A DNA stretch of 64,000 bases from Acidimicrobiaceae bacterium (GCA_025464005.1 JAODBO010000145.1:1-64000); one strand, 5' to 3'. Positions 47,331 through 57,447 are shown, numbered from the stretch's first letter. Program-made: numbers and translations. The notes: generated by a model from the sequence alone, not told the origin.

Positions 47331-48371
47331 CTAGAAGTTGAACTTCAAGACGTTGGACTTGTTGAACACCGTCGGTGGGCCAAGCACGACCGAGGGACCC
47401 GTTCCGGCTGCGGCCGGGAGGATCTTGTACGCGCCGAGCTTCCCGGCAGTGAAGCTCTGACCGGCCTTGCCGGTGATGGTGCCGGACGCGAGCGTCGCGG
47501 CGGCGTAGCCGGCGAGGTACCCGAGGTTCGACGGGTTCCACAGCTCGAACGCCTTGACCGTTCCGTCGAGCACGTACTTCTTCATCTGCGAAGGCAGACC
47601 AAGCCCGGTGAGGGTGAGGTGCTTGAGGAGGGCTTTGTGTGTGTCGAGGTACTGCGCTGCGGTCGAGATGCCGACCGTCGTCGGCGAGATGATGCCGGCG
47701 AGGTTCGGGTAGGCCGAGAGCAGGCCTTGGAGCACCGTCAGCGAAGTCGCCGGGTCGTCGTTGCCGTAGACGGTCGAGACGAGCTTCATCTTCGGGTACT
47801 TCTTCAGCTCGACCTTCATGTACTTGATCCAGGCGTTCTGGTTCGTCGCCGTCGCGGCCGCCGAGAGGATGGCGATCTGGCCCGTGGAGTGGATCTCCGA
47901 CGCGAGCAGGTCGATCTCAGAGGTGCCGATCTGGCGGGTGTTCGCCTGGTTGATGAAGAGGTGGTTCGGGCAGGTGACGTCGGAGTCGAAGGAGACGATC
48001 TTGATGCCAGCGGCCTGGGCCTTCGCAAGCGAAGGGCAGAGCGCGGACGGGTCGTTCCCCGCGATGACGATTGCCGATGCCTTCGCCGCGATCGCCGCCT
48101 GGATCGACGGGATCTGGGCGGCCGCAGTGTCGGCCGTGCCGCTCGAGACGACCTGCTTGTCCCCGATGGCGTTGAGGGCGGTCTTGCCACCAGCGTCGGC
48201 TATCACCTCGTAGGGGTTGAGCGTGTCCTTCGGGATGAAGTAGATCGTCTCACCCGACTTCAGTCTCGATGATGCGGCGCTCGCCGAGTTGGTTGCAACT
48301 GCGACGAGTGACGCGACCGAGACGACTGCTGTAGTCGCTGCCAGCGCGAGCCGGCTTCCTCGTAGATTCAT
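47331..48371 (-). CDS. rhaS: L-rhamnose ABC transporter substrate-binding protein
   Basis: An exported type I periplasmic-binding (sugar) protein. The signal peptide is MNLRGSRLALAATTAVVSVASLVAVATNSASA. YFIPKDTLNPYEVIADAGGKTAL, then SIQAAIAAKASAIVIAGNDPSALCP and VSFDSDVTCPNHLFINQA, resemble the RhaS group of the CUT2 class. The C-terminal WNPSNLGYLAGYAAATLASG closes the second lobe. No lipobox Cys is seen at the cleavage site, which is unusual for a Gram-positive-type binding protein; anchoring may be by another means. RhaS follows the two permease genes and precedes the hairpin. Confidence 0.88.
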   Translation of the reverse strand: MNLRGSRLALAATTAVVSVASLVAVATNSASAASSRLKSGETIYFIPKDTLNPYEVIADAGGKTALNAIGDKQVVSSGTADTAAAQIPSIQAAIAAKASAIVIAGNDPSALCPSLAKAQAAGIKIVSFDSDVTCPNHLFINQANTRQIGTSEIDLLASEIHSTGQIAILSAAATATNQNAWIKYMKVELKKYPKMKLVSTVYGNDDPATSLTVLQGLLSAYPNLAGIISPTTVGISTAAQYLDTHKALLKHLTLTGLGLPSQMKKYVLDGTVKAFELWNPSNLGYLAGYAAATLASGTITGKAGQSFTAGKLGAYKILPAAAGTGPSVVLGPPTVFNKSNVLKFNF

Positions 48372-48495
48372 ACGTGTCCTTTCCGGTGTTTGGTGTGTTC
48401 ACCGTGAGTGGATTCCCCCCCACGGAGCATGTGCCGGGCGGGCAGAGCCGACGCGCACGTCGCTCCGCTCTCCCGAGAGCTCTTCGGCGCGCGCC

Positions 48496-49572
48496 TCACT
48501 CGTTCGCCCTCCGACTGATCGCCGACCTCGCCCGGATGCGGCCGATCCCCTCGGCGGCGTTCGGCAGGATGACGCTTATAAGCAGCAGGCATCCCGTCAC
48601 GATCTGCTGGACCTGCGGCGCGACGTTCATGAGCGTCAGCGCGCTCTCGATCCCGCCGATCACGCAGACCGCCATGACGACTCCGACGATCGTCCCGCGT
48701 CCGCCGAAGATCGAGACGCCGCCGAAGAGCACGATCGTGACGACGGTGAGCTCGAGGCCGATCCCCGCGTCGTAACGGGACGTCGCGTACTGGAACGTCC
48801 AGAGGATGCCGGCGATCGAGCAGAGGAGGCCCGAAAGCGCGTAGAGCACAAGCTTGATCCGCTTCACGCGGATACCCGAGAAGAACGCCGCTTCCTGCTG
48901 GAGCCCGATCGCGTGCATCGCCCGACCGACGGGGGTCGCGTGCAGGACGATGGCGTAGACGATCGCCATGAGGATGAAGATCCCGAGGCTCCACGAGAGC
49001 TCGGTATGAGGGATGGGCGAGGTGCCGATCGTCGTGTATGAGCTCGGGAAGCCGGTCACCGAGTTGCTGCCCAGGATGATCAGCGCGATCCCTCGGTAGA
49101 GCGCGAGGGTGCCGATCGTCACTGCCAGCGACGGGAGGCCGAGCCGGGTGATGAGCAACCCGTTGAAGAGCCCACACGCGAGGCCGACCACGATGACGAG
49201 CGCCATCGCGCCGACGATCGGCCAGCCGTGTGCGAAGAGATAGCCGAGGAGCGAGCTGGCGAGCCCGAGCGTGGACGCGACCGAGAGGTCGATCTCTCCG
49301 GTCATGACGATGAGCGTGAGCGGGAGCGCCATGATCGCGATCGAGCCGATGTTGAGCCCGAAGTCGAAGAAGTTCGTCCCCGTGAGGAAATTCGGCGTCT
49401 CGGCGATGCCGAACAGGACAGTCCCGAGGACGAACCCGAGGAGAGCGACCTCCCAGCGTCCGAGCATCCGCCAGGACAGGCCACGCTCCTGCGGCACTCG
49501 CGCGGGGGCGGACACCGGTGCCTGCTCGACCGGCGTCGTCTCGGACCCAGAGACGACGGGGCTGCTACGCAC
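48496..49572 (-). CDS. rhaQ: Rhamnose ABC transporter permease RhaQ
   Basis: A CUT2-class sugar permease with about nine predicted helices. TGEIDLSVASTLGLASSLLGYLF and the EAA-like VYAIVLHATPVGRAMHAIGLQQEAAFFSGIRVKRIK contact loop are clear. FGGVSIFGGRGTIVGVVMAV is near the C-terminus. GTG 49572 (or 49575) overlaps the rhaP stop by about 8-11 nt; the longer 497-aa track ORF is the shadow of rhaP. 358 aa is longer than the core because of a Pro/Ser-rich N-terminal tail. Which permease is P and which is Q is by order only. Confidence 0.85.
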   Translation of the reverse strand: MRSSPVVSGSETTPVEQAPVSAPARVPQERGLSWRMLGRWEVALLGFVLGTVLFGIAETPNFLTGTNFFDFGLNIGSIAIMALPLTLIVMTGEIDLSVASTLGLASSLLGYLFAHGWPIVGAMALVIVVGLACGLFNGLLITRLGLPSLAVTIGTLALYRGIALIILGSNSVTGFPSSYTTIGTSPIPHTELSWSLGIFILMAIVYAIVLHATPVGRAMHAIGLQQEAAFFSGIRVKRIKLVLYALSGLLCSIAGILWTFQYATSRYDAGIGLELTVVTIVLFGGVSIFGGRGTIVGVVMAVCVIGGIESALTLMNVAPQVQQIVTGCLLLISVILPNAAEGIGRIRARSAISRRANE

Positions 49573-50617
49573 CACGAGCGGCCCTCCGCAGCCGCAGGTT
49601 GCGCTCGCGGCGCAACGAGACGAAGCGGTCGAACGCGATCGCCGCGATGAGCAGGCCGCCGGCGATCGCCTGGTTCCAGAACGCCGAGATCCTCGCCGCG
49701 ACGAGGGCCTGGTTGATGGTGTTGAGCAGCAGCGGCCCGAGCGCCGCGCCGAGCACCGTTCCGCTTCCGCCGAAGATCGCGACGCCCCCGACGACGACGC
49801 CGGAGACGACGATGAGCTCGTAGCCGCTCCCAGCCGTCGAGGCGACGGTGGCGAACTGGGCGAGCCAGAGTGCGCCGCCAAGACCGGCGATCGCGCCGGA
49901 GAAGACGAAGGCCCAGAAGACGCGCTTGCGGACGGGGACGCCGGCGAGCTCGGCGGCGGCGGGGTTCGACCCGATGGCATAGAGGTCACGGTTCGACCGG
50001 AAGGTACGCATCGCGTAGCCGACGACGAGCACGACCACCGCTGTGATAACGAAGATCCAGGGCACCCCGAGGATGTTGTTCACCCCGACGCCGATGAAGC
50101 CCCCGGGGATGCTCGACGGGTCGATCTGGACGCCGTTCACGACGAGGGCGTCGACGCCGCGGATGAGATACAGCGTGCCGAGGGTGACGACGAGGCTCGG
50201 CACGCGTGCGACGGCGACGATCGCGCCGTTGACCACGCCGCAGACGACGCCGACGCCGATCCCGACGAGAAATGCGAGCGGCACGGGAAAGTTCGGGTTG
50301 TGGAGGAATACCTCGCCGACGACGTAGGCCGAGAGCCCGAGCACCGAACCGACCGAGAGGTCGACGTTGCGTGTGATGATCACGATCGTCTCGCCGACGC
50401 CGAGCAGGGCGTAGATCGAAGCGCCCGCGAGCAGCTGCTGCACGCTCGCCGAGCTCGCGAAGCTCGAGTTGTAGATCGTCGTCCCGCCGAACACGGCGAA
50501 GATGACGACGAGGATCCCGAGCTCGCGGGCGCGAAGCACGATGTCCCAGACCCGGCCCGGGGTCGGCGCGGGACGAGGAGCGGGGGCGAGCTCGCCGACC
50601 GCAGAGGCGATCGTCAT
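49565..50617 (-). CDS. rhaP: Rhamnose ABC transporter permease RhaP
   Basis: The other CUT2-class permease. [58 protein letters not shown] and the contact loop [33 protein letters not shown] mark it. Nine or ten helices are predicted over 350 aa. ATG 50617 overlaps the rhaT stop (ATGA). It is the partner of RhaQ in a heterodimeric channel fed by RhaS and powered by RhaT. Confidence 0.87.
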   Translation of the reverse strand: MTIASAVGELAPAPRPAPTPGRVWDIVLRARELGILVVIFAVFGGTTIYNSSFASSASVQQLLAGASIYALLGVGETIVIITRNVDLSVGSVLGLSAYVVGEVFLHNPNFPVPLAFLVGIGVGVVCGVVNGAIVAVARVPSLVVTLGTLYLIRGVDALVVNGVQIDPSSIPGGFIGVGVNNILGVPWIFVITAVVVLVVGYAMRTFRSNRDLYAIGSNPAAAELAGVPVRKRVFWAFVFSGAIAGLGGALWLAQFATVASTAGSGYELIVVSGVVVGGVAIFGGSGTVLGAALGPLLLNTINQALVAARISAFWNQAIAGGLLIAAIAFDRFVSLRRERNLRLRRAARGA

Positions 50618-52176
50618 AGCGGCGTCCCTGCCAGCTGGCCGGTCGCTGCGCGCATGATCGAGGCCTCGTCGGCCTCGGCCCGGTCGAGCTCGGCGACGAG
50701 ACGCCCCTCGCGAAGCACGAGGACCCGGTCGGCCATCCCGAGCACCTCGGGCAGCTCGGAGGAGATCATGAGCACCGCGACGCCCTGGCCGGCGAGCTCG
50801 TCGAGCAGGCGGTGGACTTCGGCCTTCGTCCCGACATCGATGCCCCGCGTGGGCTCGTCGATGATGAGCAGCGAAGGGTGGCGTGCGAGCCACTTCGCGA
50901 GCACAGCCTTTTGCTGGTTGCCGCCGGACAGCGTGGCGACGGGGTTCTTCAGCCGGCCGTACTTGAGGCGCAGGCGCACTGCCCAGTCGGCGGCGAGCTC
51001 CTGCTCGGCGGAGCGCCGGATGATCCCGAGGCGCTCGAGGCGAGAGAGCGAGGCGAGGGCGACGTTCTGGTCGATCGCCATGTCCATGACGAGGCCTTGT
51101 TGGCGGCGGTCCTCGGGGACCAAGCCCACACCGGCCGCGATCGCCGCAGTGGGCGAGCGCGCCTGGAGTTCGTCGCCGTTCAGGAAGACCTTCCCGGCGT
51201 CGTAGTCGTCGATGCCGAAGATCGCCCTTGCGATCTCGCTCCGGCCTGCGCCGACCAACCCGGCGAGGCCGACGATCTCACCGGCGCGCACCGCGAAGGA
51301 GATGTCGGTGAACACGCCCTCCCGGGTCAGCCGCTCGACCCGGAGCACCTCGGCGCCAACGGTGGCACCGCTCTTCACGAACATGGTCTCGAGGTCACGT
51401 CCGACCATGGAGTGGATGATGGCGTCGACGTTCATCTCGTCGGCCGGCGCGCTCATGACGAAGGCGCCGTCGCGCATGATCGTGATTCGCTGGCAGATCT
51501 CGAAGACCTCCTCGAGCCGGTGCGAGATGAAGAGAACCGCGGCACCGCTGGCCCGCAGTGTCCGGACAACGTCGAACAGCCGCTCGACCTCTCGCGCCGA
51601 CAGGGCAGCCGTCGGCTCGTCCATGACGATGACCTTGGCGTTGAACGAGAGCGCCTTCGCGATCTCGACGATTTGCTGGTCGGCGACGGACATCCCCCTC
51701 GCCGCCTGGTCGGGATCGATCTTCACCCCGAGCCGATCGCAGATCTCGCGCACGTGCTCGTTCATTTCCTTGCGGTCGATGCGCCTGCCGGTGCGAAGGG
51801 GCTGGCGCCCCATGAAGATGTTCTCGGCGACGGAGAGGTCGGGGAAGAGCGTTGGCTCCTGGTAGATGATGGCAATGCCCGCGATGCGCGCCGCGGATGG
51901 ACCCGCGAGCGTGATCGGCTCGCCGTCGAGCAGCAGCACTCCCGAGTCCGGGTGGTGCACGCCACCGAGGATCTTCACCATCGTCGACTTGCCGGCGCCG
52001 TTCTCGCCGAGCAACGCGTGCGCCTCGCCGGCGTACAGCTCGATCGAGCCGTCGATCAGCGCTCGGACGGCGCCGAAGGACTTCGTGGCATTGCGAAGGA
52101 CGAGCACGGGGGCGTCGCTGCGGCACTGAGCGGGCGCGCTGACCTCTGGCCCACGACCCCCGTCCGTCTCGGTCAA
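50614..52176 (-). CDS. rhaT: Rhamnose ABC transporter ATP-binding protein (double domain)
   Basis: A CUT2-type ATPase with two fused ABC domains in 520 aa. Domain 1 has Walker [17 protein letters not shown], the signature-position [15 protein letters not shown] and Walker [13 protein letters not shown]. Domain 2 has the degenerate Walker A region [19 protein letters not shown], signature [16 protein letters not shown] and [16 protein letters not shown]. The weak second Walker A is normal for this class. It is the first gene of the operon, about 75 nt from the predicted transcription start, and divergent from the LacI regulator. Confidence 0.92.
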   Translation of the reverse strand: MTETDGGRGPEVSAPAQCRSDAPVLVLRNATKSFGAVRALIDGSIELYAGEAHALLGENGAGKSTMVKILGGVHHPDSGVLLLDGEPITLAGPSAARIAGIAIIYQEPTLFPDLSVAENIFMGRQPLRTGRRIDRKEMNEHVREICDRLGVKIDPDQAARGMSVADQQIVEIAKALSFNAKVIVMDEPTAALSAREVERLFDVVRTLRASGAAVLFISHRLEEVFEICQRITIMRDGAFVMSAPADEMNVDAIIHSMVGRDLETMFVKSGATVGAEVLRVERLTREGVFTDISFAVRAGEIVGLAGLVGAGRSEIARAIFGIDDYDAGKVFLNGDELQARSPTAAIAAGVGLVPEDRRQQGLVMDMAIDQNVALASLSRLERLGIIRRSAEQELAADWAVRLRLKYGRLKNPVATLSGGNQQKAVLAKWLARHPSLLIIDEPTRGIDVGTKAEVHRLLDELAGQGVAVLMISSELPEVLGMADRVLVLREGRLVAELDRAEADEASIMRAATGQLAGTPL

Positions 52177-52228
52177 GACCCTGCCCCCTCTCTGAACCGG
52201 CCAGATCCCCGCCAGCAGCGTCTCAGAA

Positions 52229-52239
52229 TGAATCGTTCA
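52229..52239. promoter_or_regulatory. Candidate LacI-family operator upstream of rhaT
   Basis: TGAATCGTTCA has TGAA/TTCA arms around a 3-nt centre, and the ACGATT hexamer recurs nearby on the minus strand. It lies just downstream of the predicted rhaT transcription start, where a repressor would block elongation or initiation. The symmetry is short and an odd-length centre is unusual for LacI-type sites, so support is weak. Confidence 0.3.
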
Positions 52240-52256
52240 AATCGTCGAGCGCGCTC

Positions 52257-52285
52257 ACGTTAAGCCCGAGGGACGAAGGTGTCAA
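52257..52285 (-). promoter_or_regulatory. Promoter of the rhamnose operon
   Basis: A consensus -35 TTGACA (52280-52285), exactly 17 bp and -10 TAACGT (52257-52262) lie on the minus strand, about 80 bp from the rhaT start. It is the best vegetative promoter match in the window. The rest of the 383-bp divergent region (52286-52559) holds nothing I can name beyond a 9-codon ORF that ends on the regulator's start codon. Confidence 0.65.
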
Positions 52286-52559
52286 GGCACTCGCCCACCT
52301 TCACGAGGGAAGCTCACACCCCGGCGTGCGAGCGCAAGAGGAGACCTTTTTGTCGCGGAGCCGCCCTGCCTCCTGCGTAGCTTCCCTCGATCCGCGCCGG
52401 GTCCGTTCGAGCGACTACCCTGGCGCTGCACGAGGCGAGCGAATAGGCACGTCGGAGGTGGGATGGACGTGAGCAAGCGGACGACGGCCCTCGCAGGGGT
52501 CGCTTTGTGGTCGGGCGCCACGCGCCACCTCTGATGAGCGCCACCTCGGCCAGCGCCGC

Positions 52560-53675
52560 GTGAGCAATCCCCCGCTCCGTCGCCGCGTCAGCCCGGCCAT
52601 CCCGCCGGCGGCGCCGCGGAGAGTCACGATTCGGGAGGTCGCCGACCTCGCTCGCGTGTCGATCGGAACCGTTTCAAACGTGCTCAACAATCCGTTCCTG
52701 GTCGCGCCCGTCACGCGCGAGCGGGTCCTCGGGGCAATCGCCGAGACCGGATTCGTGCGCAGCACTGCTGCGCACCAGCTTCGCGGCGGGAAGAGCCGCT
52801 CTATCGGCGTCGTCATCCTCGACGTGGCGAACCCGTTCTTCACCGAGATGGTCCGCGGCGCAGAGCAGGCGTTGCGCGACGAGGGCTACGTCCTCGTGCT
52901 CTGCTCGACCGACGAGTCCGCTGAGCGCGAGCGCCACTACCTCAGGCTGCTCGAGGAGCAGCGGGTCGCAGGCGTGCTCATCACCCCGGCAGAACGCGAG
53001 CTCGATGCCCTGGTTGCGCTCGCAGGTCGCGGGATCCCGACTGTCCTGCTCGACCGCGAGGCGGGCGGGCACGCGCTCTGCTCGGTCACCGTGGACGACG
53101 TGCGCGGCGGCGAGCTCGCGGCCGCGCACCTGTTCGAGCTGGGTCACCGACGCATCGCCTTCGTCAACGGCCCGTCTTCGATCCGCCAGTGCGTCGATCG
53201 GCGGCGGGGCGCCCGCAGGGCAGCACGCCAGCTCGGCCTCGTGCCGGACGAGGCGGTGGTCGAGCTCACCGTCCCCGCGCTCACGATCGAGCACGGCGAG
53301 CAGGGCACCGAACGGCTCCTGCAGGTCACGCCGCGGTTGGACGCGGTGATGTGCGCGAACGACCTCCTCGCGCTCGGAGTGCTCCGCGGTCTGGCGACCG
53401 CCGGGATCAAGGTCCCCGACGAGATCGCCGTCGTCGGCTATGACGACGTCGCGTTCGCGTCGATGCTCTCGCCGGCGCTCACCTCGGTGCGCCAGCCGAA
53501 GTTCGAGCTCGGCGTCGCGGCTGCGGAGCTCCTTCTCGAGGAGTCCCGCAGCCACGCGCACGAGCACCGCGAGGTCCGCTACGAGCCGGAGCTCGTCGTG
53601 CGGGCCTCGAGCCAGGCGGCACCGCACCCGCGGACGGCCGCCGCCAGCAGCGCGCGTCGCCGCACCCAGTCCTGA
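52560..53675 (+). CDS. LacI-family transcriptional regulator, probable rhamnose regulator
   Basis: The N-terminal helix-turn-helix and hinge are RVTIREVADLARVSIGTVSNVLNNPFLVAPVTRERVLGAI. The type I binding-protein-like effector domain follows: GVVILDVANPFFTEMVRGAEQAL, then TVDDVRGGELAAAHLFELGHRRIAFV and CANDLLALGVL. It ends DEIAVVGYDDVAFASMLSPALTSVRQP. 371 aa includes a Pro/Arg-rich N-terminal extension of about 20 residues. The GTG start overlaps the TGA of a 9-codon upstream ORF. Being divergent from the rhamnose operon makes it the likely repressor, with rhamnose or rhamnulose as effector, by inference from position. Confidence 0.85.
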   Translation: MSNPPLRRRVSPAIPPAAPRRVTIREVADLARVSIGTVSNVLNNPFLVAPVTRERVLGAIAETGFVRSTAAHQLRGGKSRSIGVVILDVANPFFTEMVRGAEQALRDEGYVLVLCSTDESAERERHYLRLLEEQRVAGVLITPAERELDALVALAGRGIPTVLLDREAGGHALCSVTVDDVRGGELAAAHLFELGHRRIAFVNGPSSIRQCVDRRRGARRAARQLGLVPDEAVVELTVPALTIEHGEQGTERLLQVTPRLDAVMCANDLLALGVLRGLATAGIKVPDEIAVVGYDDVAFASMLSPALTSVRQPKFELGVAAAELLLEESRSHAHEHREVRYEPELVVRASSQAAPHPRTAAASSARRRTQS

Positions 53676-53720
53676 GGCGGCCACCCATCTCGACTGGCTC
53701 GCAGACGACGCCCCCGTCCA

Positions 53721-53768
53721 CGTCCGATGGCGGAGGGCCGCCCGCGTCCGATGGCGGAGGCCCGCCCG
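53721..53768. repeat. Two tandem 24-bp direct repeats between lacI-type regulator and ilvC
   Basis: Two adjacent copies of CGTCCGATGGCGGAGG(G/C)CCGCCCG differ at one base. They fill most of the 97-bp gap between the convergent regulator and ilvC stop codons. They look like a recent tandem duplication, and each copy contains a small GGCGG...CCGCC self-complementary part. No function is apparent. Confidence 0.7.
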
Positions 53769-53772
53769 AGGA

Positions 53773-54798
53773 TCAGCCGCCCGAGACGTCCTCGATCCGC
53801 TGGCGGCCCGCCGTGATGAAGGGCATCATCTCGCGCAGCTGGGCGCCGATCTGCTCGATCTGGTGCTCCTGGCCCTTCTTGCGCAGCTCGTTGAAGCGCG
53901 GAAGGCCCGCGGCGTTCTCCTCGATCCACTCCTTGGCGAAGCGACCGTCCTGGATCTCGTCGAGGACCTTGCGCATCTCCGCGCGCACGCCCTCGGAGAT
54001 GATGCGCGGCCCACGGGTGAGGTCGCCGTACTCGGCGGTCGTCGAGATCGAGAAGCGCATGCCGGAGATGCCCTGCTCGTACATAAGGTCGACGATGAGC
54101 TTCAGCTCGTGCAGGCACTCGAAGTAGGCAGACTCTGGCTGGTAGCCGGCGGCGACCAGCGTCTCGAAGCCTGCGGTGACGAGCGCTGTGAGACCGCCGC
54201 AGAGCACCACCTGCTCGCCGAACAGGTCCGTCTCGGTCTCCTCGGTGAAGGTCGTCTCGAGCACGCCGGCGCGTGTCGCGCCGATCGCGTCGGCATATGC
54301 GAGCGCGAGCGCCATCGCCTTGCCCGACTCGTCGGCGGCCACGGCGATGAGCGCCGGGACGCCGCCGCCCTCGGTGTAGGTCCTGCGCACGAGGTGGCCG
54401 GGGCCCTTCGGAGCGACCATGGCGACGTCGATGCCCGGCGCGGGCGTGATCGTCTCGTAGCGGATGTTGAAGCCGTGCGCGAAGAAGACGGCATCGCCCT
54501 CGCCGAGGTGCGGCGCTATGTCCCGGTCGTAGACCGCAGCCTGGTCGGTGTCGGGGAGCAGGATCATGACGAGATCGGCCTCGGTCGCCGCCTCGGCGAT
54601 GGTGAGGACCCGGAGCCCTGCCGCCCGCGCCTTGGCCGCCGACGCGGAGCCCTCCCGCAGCCCTACCCGCACGTCGACTCCGGAGTCGAGCAGGTTGAGC
54701 GCGTGCGCGTGCCCCTGCGAGCCGTAGCCGATGACCGCGACCTTCCGCCCTTCGAGGAGGCCCTTGTCGGCGTCGTGTTCGTAGTAGAGCTTCGGCAT
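53773..54798 (-). CDS. ilvC: Ketol-acid reductoisomerase, class I
   Basis: Converts acetolactate or acetohydroxybutyrate to the dihydroxy acids using NAD(P)H. It starts [20 protein letters not shown]. The nucleotide-binding loop is [32 protein letters not shown]. Metal ligands lie in [13 protein letters not shown] and in [16 protein letters not shown]. 341 aa marks the short class I form. ATG 54798 is used; the track extends 27 codons upstream. The Arg/Ser region after the Gly loop would favour NADPH, which I infer only from the sequence pattern. It is the third gene of ilvBNC. Confidence 0.95.
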   Translation of the reverse strand: MPKLYYEHDADKGLLEGRKVAVIGYGSQGHAHALNLLDSGVDVRVGLREGSASAAKARAAGLRVLTIAEAATEADLVMILLPDTDQAAVYDRDIAPHLGEGDAVFFAHGFNIRYETITPAPGIDVAMVAPKGPGHLVRRTYTEGGGVPALIAVAADESGKAMALALAYADAIGATRAGVLETTFTEETETDLFGEQVVLCGGLTALVTAGFETLVAAGYQPESAYFECLHELKLIVDLMYEQGISGMRFSISTTAEYGDLTRGPRIISEGVRAEMRKVLDEIQDGRFAKEWIEENAAGLPRFNELRKKGQEHQIEQIGAQLREMMPFITAGRQRIEDVSGG

Positions 54799-54924
54799 GA
54801 TCCTCGCTACCTCACTTCTCGTCGGGCATCTGCCGCACCGGCGGCTCGGCAGTCTTGTTGGTTGGCGACTTCGCCGCACGCGCGGAACACGTACAGGTCC
54901 GCAGTTCCGGAGACCCGATCGCCC

Positions 54925-55500
54925 TCACGCCTCGGGTCCCAGCTTAGGTAGGGCTATTCGCCCCGTGCGCTGAAGCTCGAGGATCCCGTAGGGGCGCAGC
55001 ACCTCCTCGAAGTCGTCGACCGCCTCGGGCGCCGAGGCGAGCCGGAGCGTCAACGCTTGCGCGCCGACGTCGACGACCTTCGCGCCGAAGACCTCGGCGA
55101 GCTGGATGACCTGCGCCCGGCCGACCGCGTCGGCGGCGACGGTCACGAGGAGCAGCTCGGCCTCACGGGCGTTCAACGGGTGGAGCTCGGTGATGCGGAC
55201 CACGTTCACGAGCTTGTCCAACTGGTCCACCACCTGTTGGAGCGGTGCCGACTCGACGTCGACGACGATCGAGATCCGCGAGAAGCGCGGGTCGTGCGTC
55301 GGGGCGACGGCGAGGGAGAAGATGTTGAAGCCGCGCCGGGCGAACAGCCCGGCAACGCGGACGAGGACACCGGCCTTGTTCTCGACGAGGAGGGTGACGA
55401 CGTGGTGGCGCAGACGCTTGCCGGCGCGTGCCTGAGTGCCGCCCGCGAGCGGCATCGGGACGACCTGGCCCGGCCCGCTCGGTGCGGAGCCGACGCTCAT
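54925..55500 (-). CDS. ilvN: Acetolactate synthase small (regulatory) subunit
   Basis: The feedback-sensing subunit of acetohydroxyacid synthase. The ACT domain reads [45 protein letters not shown], with a second ACT-like part ([23 protein letters not shown]). It closes with [19 protein letters not shown] 55500 overlaps the ilvB stop (ATGA), giving 191 aa with a 28-residue Pro/Gly-rich N-terminal extension. Valine binding is expected from the family. A 126-bp gap without visible signals separates it from ilvC. Confidence 0.94.
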   Translation of the reverse strand: MSVGSAPSGPGQVVPMPLAGGTQARAGKRLRHHVVTLLVENKAGVLVRVAGLFARRGFNIFSLAVAPTHDPRFSRISIVVDVESAPLQQVVDQLDKLVNVVRITELHPLNAREAELLLVTVAADAVGRAQVIQLAEVFGAKVVDVGAQALTLRLASAPEAVDDFEEVLRPYGILELQRTGRIALPKLGPEA

Positions 55501-57251
55501 CTCGCGAGTCCCTGCTGGCTCGGGTGGACGACGATGTCGTCGTTGGACGATCCCGAGGCGACCATCGGGTAGACCTGCTCCATCGAGTCCGTACGGAAGT
55601 CGATCACGACCGGACGGTCGTCGACCTCGTTGGCCTTCTCGATCGCCGGCAGCACCTCCTCGGGCGAGGTCACCCGCAGCCCGACGCAGCCCATCGCCTC
55701 CGCCCAGAGCACGTAGTCCGGGAGGTCCGGTGAGAGGTAGACCTCGGAGTACCTCTCCTCGTAGAACATGTGCTGCCACTGGCGGACCATGCCGAGGTAG
55801 GCGTTGTTCAAGATCGCGATCTTGATCGGTATCCGCTCGGAAGATGCGGTGACGAGCTCCTGGGCCGTCATCTGGAAGCAGCCGTCGCCGTCGACGGCCC
55901 AGACCATCCGGTCGGGGCGCCCGACCTTGGCCCCGAGGGCGGCGGGGACCGCGAAGCCCATCGTGCCGAGACCTCCGGAGTTGACCCACGTGCGGGGATG
56001 GTCAAACTGCCAGTACTGCGCGGCCCACATCTGGTGCTGTCCGACGCCCGACACGAGGATCGTGTCGGGCGGTGTGGCGTCCCGCAAGGTCTCGAGCACG
56101 TACTGCGGCTTCAGAGGTGGCGAGCCGTCGAGGGCGCCCGGCGGGGGGGCGGCGTCATACGCGAGCGGGAACCGCTCGCGCCAGGTGTCGAGGAGCCCGA
56201 TCCAGGGCGCCAGCCGTGCCGGGTCGAGGGATCCCGCCCGCTCTCCCGCGCGACGGCGCAACGCTCCGATGAGCGCCTCGATCGCCAACCGGCAGTCGGC
56301 CACGACGCCGACGTCGGGACGGCGCACCTTGCCGATCTCCGCCCGGTCGATGTCGACGTGCACCACCTTGGCTCGCGGAGCGAAGGCGTCGACCTTTCCA
56401 GTCACCCGGTCGTCGAAACGGCTGCCGAGAGCGACGAGCAAGTCCGCCTGCTGCATCGCGGTCACGGCGGTGTAATTGCCGTGCATGCCGGGCATGCCGA
56501 GACAGCGCGGGTGCCGGTCGGGGAAGGCGCCGCGCGCCATGAGCGTCGTCACGACCGGGATGCCGGTCAGCTCGGCGAGCTCGAGCAGGGCCGCCGATGC
56601 GTTCGCCTTCAGCACGCCGCCCCCCACGTAGAGCACCGGCCTCTCAGCGGCGAGCATCAGCTCCGCCGCTGCCTCGATCGCCGCCGCATCCGGCTCGCCC
56701 ACCGGCTTGTAACCGGGTAGGTCCATCGGCCCCGGTGGGCTCCACGTGGCGGTGGCGTTCGCCACGTCCTTGGGGAAGTCGATGAGGACGGGGCCAGGAC
56801 GTCCGGTCGTGGCGACGTGGAAGGCCTCGGCGACGACCCGCGGGATGTCCTCGGCATCGGTGACGAGCCAGTTGTGCTTGGTGACACCGGCGGTGATGCC
56901 GGTGATGTCCACCTCCTGGAACGCGTCCGTGCCGATCGCGTTCGTGGCCACCTGGCCGGTGATCACGACGAGGGGCGTCGAGTCCATGTAGGCGTTCGCC
57001 AACGGCGTCACGACATTGGTCGCCCCGGGGCCGCTCGTCACGATCGCCACGCCCGGGCGACCGGTCACCTGCGCATAGCCCTCGGCGGCATGGCCCGCGC
57101 CCTGTTCGTGGCGGACGAGGATATGGCGGATCGACGAGTCGATGATCGGGTCGTAGACCGGCAGGATCGCCCCCCCGGGCAGGCCGAACACGACCTCGAC
57201 CCCTTCGGTCTCCAGGCTCTTGATGAGCGACTGTGCTCCTGTGAGCTCCAT
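55497..57251 (-). CDS. ilvB: Acetolactate synthase large (catalytic) subunit
   Basis: A TPP-dependent enzyme joining two pyruvates, or pyruvate and 2-oxobutyrate. The catalytic Glu is in [24 protein letters not shown]. The FAD-binding-like middle domain follows, and the TPP motif is [33 protein letters not shown]. The C-terminal [13 protein letters not shown] is typical of IlvB. 584 aa is normal. It is the first gene of ilvBNC behind a leader peptide and an attenuator about 100 nt upstream. Confidence 0.95.
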   Translation of the reverse strand: MELTGAQSLIKSLETEGVEVVFGLPGGAILPVYDPIIDSSIRHILVRHEQGAGHAAEGYAQVTGRPGVAIVTSGPGATNVVTPLANAYMDSTPLVVITGQVATNAIGTDAFQEVDITGITAGVTKHNWLVTDAEDIPRVVAEAFHVATTGRPGPVLIDFPKDVANATATWSPPGPMDLPGYKPVGEPDAAAIEAAAELMLAAERPVLYVGGGVLKANASAALLELAELTGIPVVTTLMARGAFPDRHPRCLGMPGMHGNYTAVTAMQQADLLVALGSRFDDRVTGKVDAFAPRAKVVHVDIDRAEIGKVRRPDVGVVADCRLAIEALIGALRRRAGERAGSLDPARLAPWIGLLDTWRERFPLAYDAAPPPGALDGSPPLKPQYVLETLRDATPPDTILVSGVGQHQMWAAQYWQFDHPRTWVNSGGLGTMGFAVPAALGAKVGRPDRMVWAVDGDGCFQMTAQELVTASSERIPIKIAILNNAYLGMVRQWQHMFYEERYSEVYLSPDLPDYVLWAEAMGCVGLRVTSPEEVLPAIEKANEVDDRPVVIDFRTDSMEQVYPMVASGSSNDDIVVHPSQQGLAR

Positions 57252-57348
57252 CGTTGTCCCTCGGTCTTTCTTCGTGTCGGCCGATCCCTCGGCTCACCGG
57301 CTGGCAGCTCCACATGCCGGGCACCAGCGCCGCCCTTCTCGCGCCCGG

Positions 57349-57413
57349 AAACGAAACGACCTCCCTTGCGGGAGGCCGTTAGCGCACGGGCGACGAAGTG
57401 GTCGTCGTGCGCT
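57349..57413 (-). terminator. ilvB leader attenuator: hairpin plus intrinsic terminator
   Basis: On the minus strand, hairpin AGCGCACG...CGTGCGCT (57381-57413) starts inside the leader TAG stop. It directly abuts an 11-bp stem, AACGGCCTCCC-GCAA-GGGAGGTCGTT (one G-U pair), running into GTTTCGTTT (57349-57380). ilvB begins about 100 nt further on. The arrangement parallels the leuA and leuB leaders. Confidence 0.78.
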
Positions 57414-57447
57414 ACGTGAGAATTACTACGAGGTTTCTGGTCGCCAC
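57412..57447 (-). CDS. Leader peptide of ilvBNC
   Basis: A 12-codon ORF, GTG to TAG, encoding MATRNLVVILT. Codons CTC-GTA-GTA-ATT-CTC give five consecutive branched-chain residues (Leu-Val-Val-Ile-Leu) just before the stop. The GTG is 6 nt from the -10 box and lacks a Shine-Dalgarno, so it may be leaderless. It overlaps the 3' end of a decayed ORF on the same strand in another frame. Confidence 0.77.
   Translation of the reverse strand: MATRNLVVILT

Noticed and set aside
52229-52245. TTCAAAT motif that resembles a tRNA T-loop
   Set aside because: No acceptor, D or anticodon stems can be drawn around it; it lies in the rhaT leader.
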